Shown: positions 1 through 4,328 of the stretch, piece after piece | Layout: each line of letters starts with the position of its first letter | How positions within the stretch are numbered: the first letter of the stretch is position 1 | DNA from: Methanobacteriota archaeon | GTDB lineage: Archaea > Thermoplasmatota > Poseidoniia > Poseidoniales > Poseidoniaceae | Assembly: GCA_002723635.1 (NCBI GenBank) | Contig: PBMM01000036.1 | Span: 19,626-25,658 of the forward strand | Direction of reading: 5' to 3' | Length of the DNA stretch: 6,033 nt | Position numbers and translations under genes: made by a program | Notes under the pieces: model-generated | Database searches by the model: none | Told to the model about the DNA's origin: nothing | The model's input: the letters and a program-made list of their open reading frames with translations, nothing else

Positions 1-195
1 GCGGTGGATGAGGACACCTTCCTCCGCCAAGCGGTCGAAGCCTTGCAACAGGGCGGCATGCGATGCGTGGTTGTTCGTGGCCATGGCGCGTATGCGGTCG
101 GGGCAGATTTGACGCAAGCATGGTCGAACGCGTCCATGGTGGAACACAGCATGCGGGTGGCGATGTTGGCCCGTCAAGCGAACCTGAAGACCTGA
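1..195 (+). CDS. Class II aldolase/adducin-family protein, C-terminal fragment
   Basis: This is the 3' end of a gene that enters the window already open. The reading frame runs from base 1 and stops at TGA 193-195, leaving about 64 residues. The fragment has the C-terminal signature of the class II (zinc-dependent) aldolase/adducin fold: a hydrophobic strand followed by RGHGAYAVGADL, then a helix with AW and VEHSMRVAMLA. In fuculose-1-phosphate aldolase and ribulose-5-phosphate 4-epimerase the His of this HG motif is the third zinc ligand, and the following helix carries a conserved Glu. The HxH zinc pair and the catalytic acid would lie upstream, outside the window, so the substrate cannot be named. 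Family members include sugar-phosphate aldolases, epimerases and methylthioribulose-1-phosphate dehydratase. The gene converges on guaAa with 6 nt between the two stop codons. Confidence 0.75.
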   Translation, partial: AVDEDTFLRQAVEALQQGGMRCVVVRGHGAYAVGADLTQAWSNASMVEHSMRVAMLARQANLKT

Positions 196-201
196 TGGCC
201 T

Positions 202-789
202 TCATCCGCGTGCTTCGCGGCAGACTCGGATGAAGTTTTCAAACATCTCGCGGCCAAACTCAGAGTCGTTCACTTCGGGGTGAAATTGGAGGCCAAACCT
301 CGTCCCCTCCTCGTTTTCCATCCCCTGAACTTCACAGGAAGGCGACGACGCAGTGATGTAGAATCCTTTGGGAACCGCGTGCACTTCGTCGTTGTGAGAC
401 TCCCAGACGGTCTGTGTTTCAGGCGTGCCCGCGAAAATGGCCCCGCCTCCGTCCACCAGGGTGATGTCTGCGGCCCCAAATTCTGGCTCAGGAGCTTCTC
501 GGGCATCGCCGCCGTAATGACGTGCCATGAATTGGTGCCCAGCGCAAATGCCGAGAACGGGGACGTCCAAATCGAGGAAGGCCGCACAGTTGCCCAACTC
601 TCCACTTAGGCCGATACGGGCTGCGCCGCCTGACAGGATCAGCCCGTCCAAGTCACGCAATTCCGAAACCGGGGTGGTGTTTTCGATGATCTGCGTGTCC
701 ACCTTGAGGTAGCGCAGCATGCGCCATTCTCGGTGCGTCCACTGGCCGCCGTTGTCCACGACGTCGATGACAAGGGGCCGGTCTTCCAT
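202..789 (-). CDS. guaAa: GMP synthase (glutamine-hydrolysing), amidotransferase subunit A
   Basis: This is the class I glutamine amidotransferase subunit of the split archaeal GMP synthase. It hydrolyses glutamine and passes ammonia to a separate ATP-pyrophosphatase subunit (GuaAb, not in this window), which aminates XMP to GMP in the cytoplasm. The 195 residues are close to the family's usual ~190. Visible motifs are an N-terminal strand with DNGGQ (residues 12-16), an oxyanion-type LSGGAARIG (52-60), the nucleophile elbow GICAGHQ with catalytic Cys82, and QFHPEV with His170 and Glu172 completing the triad. The DNGGQ and GG(A)xRIG style matches stand-alone archaeal GuaAa rather than carbamoyl-phosphate synthase or PabA. 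The ATG at 789 is chosen because AAGGTGGGG lies just upstream on the minus strand. A TTG at 828 would add 13 basic residues and has no Shine-Dalgarno. The gene diverges from the ubl-rpoP unit. Confidence 0.93.
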   Translation of the reverse strand: MEDRPLVIDVVDNGGQWTHREWRMLRYLKVDTQIIENTTPVSELRDLDGLILSGGAARIGLSGELGNCAAFLDLDVPVLGICAGHQFMARHYGGDAREAPEPEFGAADITLVDGGGAIFAGTPETQTVWESHNDEVHAVPKGFYITASSPSCEVQGMENEEGTRFGLQFHPEVNDSEFGREMFENFIRVCREARG

Positions 790-811
790 GCAGCCCCACC
801 TTCTCGTCCGG

Positions 812-821
812 CCCTTAAGGG
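812..821. repeat. 10-bp palindrome CCCTTAAGGG upstream of guaAa
   Basis: CCCTTAAGGG is a perfect palindrome lying 23-32 nt before the guaAa ATG on the minus strand. Its central TTAA is one of the few AT steps in this GC-rich leader. It could be a protein-binding site or a weak promoter element, but a palindrome of this size can also arise by chance. No function is assigned. Confidence 0.3.
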
Positions 822-834
822 TGGTCAAGGAGGA

Positions 835-859
835 TGGCGCTCATGGTCGATGAGCGCCA
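835..859. promoter_or_regulatory. Perfect 10-bp inverted repeat in the divergent control region
   Basis: TGGCGCTCAT (835-844) and ATGAGCGCCA (850-859) are exact reverse complements separated by GGTCG. The repeat sits between the divergent guaAa and ubl genes, 45 nt upstream of the guaAa start and about 80 nt upstream of the ubl start. It could be a two-fold operator for a dimeric regulator serving either gene, or a strong hairpin in the guaAa leader RNA if transcription starts beyond it. There is no T-run, so it does not look like an intrinsic terminator. The symmetry is directly visible. Its function is inference. Confidence 0.5.
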
Positions 860-940
860 CGGTTTCGGGAAACGGACACCCTTTTCCGACCTTCATAAGG
901 AGTGGAGCCCTTTGACTCTGTAGAAATTGGAGTGATGCAC

Positions 941-1171
941 ATGCAAAACGAACAAGAAAACAACCTGCCGACCTACACCGTGACCGTGGCCGATCCAACC
1001 GGAGACACCAACGTCCAGATGACCCGCCCTGAGATTGTGGCCACTGCGGCCGAGTCCAAGTCTTGGGTCTTCGTGGACGACCGTCTTGTGGACACGAGCG
1101 CCCTCACCGACGCCCAACTCAACGCGGCCGACGCCATCCGTTTGATGCCCGGTCTCGTCGGTGGCCAGTGA
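941..1171 (+). CDS. Ubiquitin-like beta-grasp protein ending in Gly-Gly-Gln
   Basis: This small acidic protein has 76 residues. Its predicted layout fits a ubiquitin/SAMP-type beta-grasp fold: strands TYTVTV (11-16) and TNVQMT (23-28), a helix over RPEIVATAAES (29-39), strand VFVDDRLV (43-50), a short LTDAQL segment, and a last strand AIRLM leading to LVGGQ. Residues 43-75 align without gaps to human ubiquitin 44-76, with nine identities: F44, L49, D51, L55, D57, L68, L72, G74 and G75. Archaeal SAMPs and MoaD/ThiS proteins end at the Gly-Gly itself, so the extra Gln76 would need to be removed before activation. Only one lysine (K40) is present. ATG 941 is chosen because GGAG (929-932) lies 8 nt upstream. 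ATG 935 and GTG 902 are in-frame alternatives. The role could be protein tagging or sulfur transfer. The fold is inferred, not proven. Confidence 0.65.
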   Translation: MQNEQENNLPTYTVTVADPTGDTNVQMTRPEIVATAAESKSWVFVDDRLVDTSALTDAQLNAADAIRLMPGLVGGQ

Positions 1172-1222
1172 ACTTGACCTCACGGACAGGTTCAAAACAG
1201 GGACGCCGTCCGGAGCATGGGG

Positions 1223-1378
1223 ATGACCATGGTTGAACTCGTGGACTACAAGTGCGCCGAATGCGGCAAGATCGAACAGTTCCGTGGAGACCAGAACGGT
1301 ATCTCCTGCAAGGCCTGCGGCGCCCGGATTTTCATGAAGCTGCGCCGCAGCGGCACGAAGCGTATTGACGCTGTTTGA
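1223..1378 (+). CDS. rpoP: DNA-directed RNA polymerase subunit P (Rpb12-like zinc ribbon)
   Basis: This is the smallest zinc-binding subunit of archaeal RNA polymerase, the counterpart of eukaryotic Rpb12, which helps anchor the RpoD/RpoL assembly platform and stabilises the open complex. From ATG 1223 it is 51 residues. It shows the family pattern in order: YKCAECGK (first CxxC), GISCKACGARI (second CxxC), then a basic tail with KLRRSG, TKR and AV, as in known archaeal RpoP proteins. Three in-frame ATGs compete, at 1217, 1223 and 1229. GGAG at 1212-1215 is too close to the first and lies 7 nt before the second, so 1223 is preferred. The start at 1229 gives 49 residues and is equally plausible by family length. 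The gene lies 51 nt after ubl and 44 nt before the RFC-like gene, so cotranscription is likely. It was too short to be listed among the longer open frames. Confidence 0.9.
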   Translation: MTMVELVDYKCAECGKIEQFRGDQNGISCKACGARIFMKLRRSGTKRIDAV

Positions 1379-1422
1379 GTGCAAGCGCACCCTTCTTGGA
1401 CCGCTGACGCGGAGCCCTGCTC

Positions 1423-2559
1423 ATGACGTCGTGGCTTCGTGCGTATGCGCCCCGGCGCTTCGACGATCTGGCCACCAGCGATGGTGTGCGGGAGTTGTTG
1501 TCCCAGGCTTCCTTGACTGCGAACCCTCCGCATCTGCTGTTGTCGGGCCCTTCCGGGGTCGGCAAGACCGCAGCATGGCGCTTGGTTGCTCGGCAAGTAC
1601 TCGGCCCGGGGTGGCGCTCCACCACGCACGTTCTCAATGCGCGCGACCTTGCAAGAACCTCGGGTGCCATGGGCGCCTTCGAAGCCTTCCTTCGTCCAGA
1701 AGGGCGCGGTTCTTCGGACACCTTGGCGGGCCGCACCAGCCTCGAAGCCTTCGACGTCGGTCTGTTCAATCAGCGCCACGACGACGCCCCCCCAGCCGGT
1801 GCAGAATCGGTCGGCCGTGAGGGCCGCCAAGCGGTGTCACGGCTCATCGTCATCGAAGATGCCGATCATCTCGGTCCGAAACGCCAACCCTACCTTCGCC
1901 GCATGATGGAGTCGGGAAGCGGCAGCTCCCGGTTCTTGTTCACCGCACGAACGCCATCGCGTCTCATCGATGCCATCCGAAGCCGTGTCCAACACGTGCG
2001 CATGCCTCCTGTGAGCCGTGAACAGATTGTGGAGCGTTTGGAGCATGCCTGTACCCAGTCAGGCGCCACCGACGCTGCCATGCTCGAAGACATCGCCCAC
2101 GTCGTCGCTGGCGATCTTCGCCGCGCCTTGTTCATCACCGAACTCCTGGTTCGCCGAGGCTTGCACACCGACCGCAACGCATTGGGGCGGTTGCTTCAGG
2201 AGACCGAAGTCGTTGAGATGCGCATGGTCATCGAGGAAGCCTTGCGAGGGCGTTTGCATGATTGGCGGTGGGAAAAGCAGGGCGCCAAGAACACTCGAGT
2301 GCTGTACGGCGCCATGGGTCATCTCGACCGATTGATGGCCACTCACCATCTCGAAGGGGACCAAGTCATCGAACACATCCATCAACACCTCGTCGAGGGT
2401 CGCTTCCATCTTCCTTCAACGGTCTTGGCCGATCTGCTCGATGTAGTGGCACAGACGGATGCCGACTTGCGTCGATCCTCCACCGCTCGGATTCACCTCG
2501 AGGCCATGCTCCATCGCTTCGCCGAGGTTGGGCGAGGCGCCGGTCTCGCCCCAGCGTAA
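1423..2559 (+). CDS. Divergent replication factor C small-subunit-like AAA+ ATPase
   Basis: This 378-residue clamp-loader-type ATPase resembles the RFC small subunit, which loads the PCNA sliding clamp during DNA replication. In order it shows the RFC N-terminus WLRAYAPRRFDDL (4-16), Walker A GPSGVGKT (42-49), an LNARDLARTSG segment (71-81) matching the RFC LNASDERG box, Walker B LIVIEDADHL (141-150), the sensor 1 region RFLFTARTP (170-178), arginine finger SRV (187-189, usually SRC) and sensor 2 GDLRRAL (230-236), then a helical collar domain. Oddities are a Walker B ending Glu-Asp instead of Asp-Glu, Arg176 where sensor 1 usually has Asn, and an extra 35-40 residues rich in Gly, Ser and Asp (about 92-138) before Walker B. 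It is therefore probably a specialised RFC paralogue rather than the main RfcS. ATG 1423 has GGAG 8 nt upstream. The gene follows rpoP closely and precedes the tRNA. Confidence 0.8.
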   Translation: MTSWLRAYAPRRFDDLATSDGVRELLSQASLTANPPHLLLSGPSGVGKTAAWRLVARQVLGPGWRSTTHVLNARDLARTSGAMGAFEAFLRPEGRGSSDTLAGRTSLEAFDVGLFNQRHDDAPPAGAESVGREGRQAVSRLIVIEDADHLGPKRQPYLRRMMESGSGSSRFLFTARTPSRLIDAIRSRVQHVRMPPVSREQIVERLEHACTQSGATDAAMLEDIAHVVAGDLRRALFITELLVRRGLHTDRNALGRLLQETEVVEMRMVIEEALRGRLHDWRWEKQGAKNTRVLYGAMGHLDRLMATHHLEGDQVIEHIHQHLVEGRFHLPSTVLADLLDVVAQTDADLRRSSTARIHLEAMLHRFAEVGRGAGLAPA

Positions 2560-2590
2560 GCGTCTTGAGGCTCGCTCAGGTGGTTGAGCC

Positions 2591-2664
2591 GGGCGTGTAG
2601 CATAGCTGGATAATGCACCGGCCTCCTAAGCCGGGGATCGCGGGTTCGAATCCTGCCACGTCCG
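2591..2664 (+). tRNA. tRNA-Arg (anticodon CCU)
   Basis: The full cloverleaf folds by eye. The acceptor stem is GGGCGTG with CACGTCC (one G-U), the D stem GCAT/ATGC has a 9-nt loop, and the anticodon stem is CCGGC/GCCGG with loop CTCCTAA. The variable loop is GGATC, and the T arm is GCGGG-TTCGAAT-CCTGC. The anticodon CCU (loop positions 34-36) reads the arginine codon AGG. The discriminator base is G2664. CCA is not encoded, as is common in archaea, and there is no intron. The gene starts 31 nt after the RFC-like stop codon. No clear TATA element is visible in that gap, so processing from a longer transcript is possible. Confidence 0.95.
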
Positions 2665-2666
2665 CT

Positions 2667-2725
2667 CTTCGACCATTTGGGCATGGTTCTCGCGGGTCCC
2701 TTCAAAGCGGGAGCGTCCGTCGAAG
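2667..2725 (+). other. Possible structured RNA segment after the tRNA
   Basis: CTTCGAC (2667-2673) is the exact reverse complement of GTCGAAG (2719-2725). Between them CTCGC and GCGGGAG can form a second, imperfect inner stem. The segment begins two bases past the tRNA 3' end and could be a structured trailer or spacer. A 7-bp repeat at this distance is not rare by chance, so the call is weak. Apart from this and the hairpin at 2725-2740, nothing else is seen between the tRNA and the next gene. Confidence 0.25.
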
Positions 2726-2740
2726 GGCTGAGGTGAGCCC
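2725..2740 (+). promoter_or_regulatory. Ribosome binding site in a hairpin loop before a probable CTG start
   Basis: GGGCT (2725-2729) and AGCCC (2736-2740) pair perfectly and enclose the loop GAGGTG (2730-2735). GAGGTGA matches seven consecutive bases of the complement of a canonical 16S rRNA 3' end. The last G of GAGG (2733) lies 7 nt before CTG 2741, which matches the spacing at other genes here (for example 1411-1414 before 1423 and 4317-4321 before 4329). The site favours CTG as the start. The stem could modulate ribosome access. Confidence 0.45.
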
Positions 2741-4270
2741 CTGATCGGCGAGGACGGCATCCCGGTTCCCTATGGGGAAGGCTTCAGCCGACCCGAGGAC
2801 CCCGTCAAGCGTGCAGAGGCCCAACTCAGCGCTGCAGAACGCATCCGCCAACGAAGCGGAGCAATGGCCCGCCATTCCGCTTCACAACTTGGCCGCAAGT
2901 GGATGTGCATGCCCCTTGTGATGGGCTCAGTGGTCATTTTGGCCGCTCCAAATGCGAATATTTCGTCCCCGTTGGCCCTGCTCGCCATCTGGGCGCCGTT
3001 TAGCCTGCTTGTCACCTCCTTTGCAACGCTCGCTGGCGAAGCCACGCAACAGGTTCTCCGAGCTCGCATTCAGTTGCGTGCTTGGGGGGGAGGCCCGGAC
3101 GGCCAATCGCACGATCTCAAGGCACAGCCCGGCCTCGATTTGGTGCAGGAGGGCATCAATGAGTTGCGGCGCGTTAACGCCGCCCAAGCCCTGCTCATCG
3201 CGGCGTCTGCGATGTTGCTGTTGACCGCGTCGGCCATCACCACAGGGTCGGTCGGCTGGAACCTGGCCGTGCTGCTGGTCATCGTGACCGGCGTGGCCCA
3301 AGGATGGCATGCGCAGGTAACTGCGGACAAGATGCTCCAACTCGGCGACCCTTACCCGCTGCTCATCTCCTTCGTTCCCACCCACCATTCCACTCAGTTC
3401 GATGGCACCATTTCCGACTTGGTGCTCGCCCACCTCGATCCCGACCTGGTCATCGATTGGCGGGCGTGGTGCGATGAATTGGTGAAGGCCGCCCTCGATC
3501 CACGAGGCCCTCGTTTGGTGCGAGAGCGAACCTTGCTGGTGTTGGCGCTTCATCACGACGGGCATTTTGACGATGCCAGCGCCATGGGACATCTCGACGA
3601 TTTGCTGGGTCGCCCAACCGTGGACCGGCTGCTTCTTGACGAGGACGCCGTGATGAATTGGCGATCCGTTCAGCGGCTGATTCAGCATGCTTTGGCATCG
3701 CAGCCCAACGCCGCGCTGCTGCTAACCCGCTTACTGGGCGATGCCGTGGGCGGGACCGTGCGTCGCACCGGACGTGATTGGCGCGTGGACACCGCGCTTG
3801 GACCGGTCTGCGAACGCGGCACGGGGCATTTGTTCGTGCTTGTGCATCATTGGGGTGAAGGACGCGTGCCGGCCCACATCGAAATCCTCGCTCCTGGTGG
3901 AGAACCCTCGCGCCGAAACCAGCGAATTGTCGTCGAAGGCTGCCGAGCGATCGAGGCACCCATTGACTTGCAAGGTAGCGATCGGCGCGCGGCCATGGAC
4001 CGATTGGTGGATCACGTCGATCGCTCTACGATGCTTTGGTTCCGTCTCGCATGGCCCACCACCTTGCGCGGCTCAACGCGCGTCCAAGTTCACCTGAATG
4101 ACGGCCAAGGGCGACTCATCGACGCTCGTGTGTTGCGTACCGAACTTCGCCCAACGGCTCGAGGTGGTGCCCGCGCCCTTGTGCGTCGATTGGTGAGGGT
4201 GCGTTCAATCAACGAATGGCCGCTCCCGAAGCGGATCGACGACGTCTTGACCCACGAGGAAGAAGCCTAG
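2741..4270 (+). CDS. Unrecognised membrane protein with four predicted helices
   Basis: I do not recognise the family. Counting from ATG 2864, hydrophobic segments fall at about residues 14-29, 35-57, 106-125 and 131-148, giving two hairpins separated by a polar stretch with a Gly-rich turn. About 320 mostly soluble residues follow, containing several helical stretches, a basic region near 430-447 (TARGGARALVRRLVRVR) and an acidic end (HEEEA). The first ATG is 2864, but the only GGAG there is 2 nt away. The frame is open back to a stop at 2729-2731 and reads like coding sequence (mostly G or C at third positions, helix-forming KRAEAQLSAAERIRQR). A strong Shine-Dalgarno sits 7 nt before CTG 2741. 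I therefore prefer 2741, giving 509 residues. Standard callers would give 2864, with 468 residues. No neighbour reveals its role. Confidence 0.75.
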   Translation: MIGEDGIPVPYGEGFSRPEDPVKRAEAQLSAAERIRQRSGAMARHSASQLGRKWMCMPLVMGSVVILAAPNANISSPLALLAIWAPFSLLVTSFATLAGEATQQVLRARIQLRAWGGGPDGQSHDLKAQPGLDLVQEGINELRRVNAAQALLIAASAMLLLTASAITTGSVGWNLAVLLVIVTGVAQGWHAQVTADKMLQLGDPYPLLISFVPTHHSTQFDGTISDLVLAHLDPDLVIDWRAWCDELVKAALDPRGPRLVRERTLLVLALHHDGHFDDASAMGHLDDLLGRPTVDRLLLDEDAVMNWRSVQRLIQHALASQPNAALLLTRLLGDAVGGTVRRTGRDWRVDTALGPVCERGTGHLFVLVHHWGEGRVPAHIEILAPGGEPSRRNQRIVVEGCRAIEAPIDLQGSDRRAAMDRLVDHVDRSTMLWFRLAWPTTLRGSTRVQVHLNDGQGRLIDARVLRTELRPTARGGARALVRRLVRVRSINEWPLPKRIDDVLTHEEEA

Positions 4271-4328
4271 GTCCAAGCGCGGGCCTTATGGCGCGCCCCT
4301 TCGTCGCGCGCTTGTCGGAGGCATCGAA

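Noticed and set aside
790..828. TTG start extending guaAa by 13 residues
   Set aside because: The extension is outside the family's usual length, contains a basic non-conserved stretch, and has no Shine-Dalgarno. ATG 789 has AAGGTGGGG upstream.
893..899. CATAAGG as a TATA box for the ubl operon
   Set aside because: Position is plausible (about 45 nt before ATG 941), but the match to an archaeal TATA/BRE element is weak and no transcription start is known.
834..923. Short plus-strand frame (29 codons) with AAGGAGG at 827-833
   Set aside because: The ribosome-site match overlaps or nearly abuts the starts. The frame runs through the 10-bp dyad, and the peptide has no recognisable composition or domain. 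More likely a chance match in a control region.
1154..1168. GGQ terminus as evidence for a Pup-type tag
   Set aside because: Pup proteins also end GGQ or GGE but are disordered and Glu/Asp-rich with coiled-coil character. This protein has alternating strand patterns and aligns with ubiquitin through the last strand.
893..1390. 165-residue minus-strand frame opposite ubl and rpoP
   Set aside because: It is the antisense shadow of two supported genes, with low-complexity His/Gly/Val-rich sequence and no family resemblance.
2927..3688. 253-residue minus-strand frame opposite the membrane protein
   Set aside because: Gln/Gly/His-rich composition typical of an antisense frame of a GC-rich gene. 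The plus-strand frame has ordered hydrophobic helices and a ribosome site.
4291..4311. GCGCGC inverted repeat between the membrane protein and flavoprotein genes as a terminator
   Set aside because: Six alternating G/C pairs are easily produced by chance in this composition. There is no T-run, and it sits just before the flavoprotein ribosome site.
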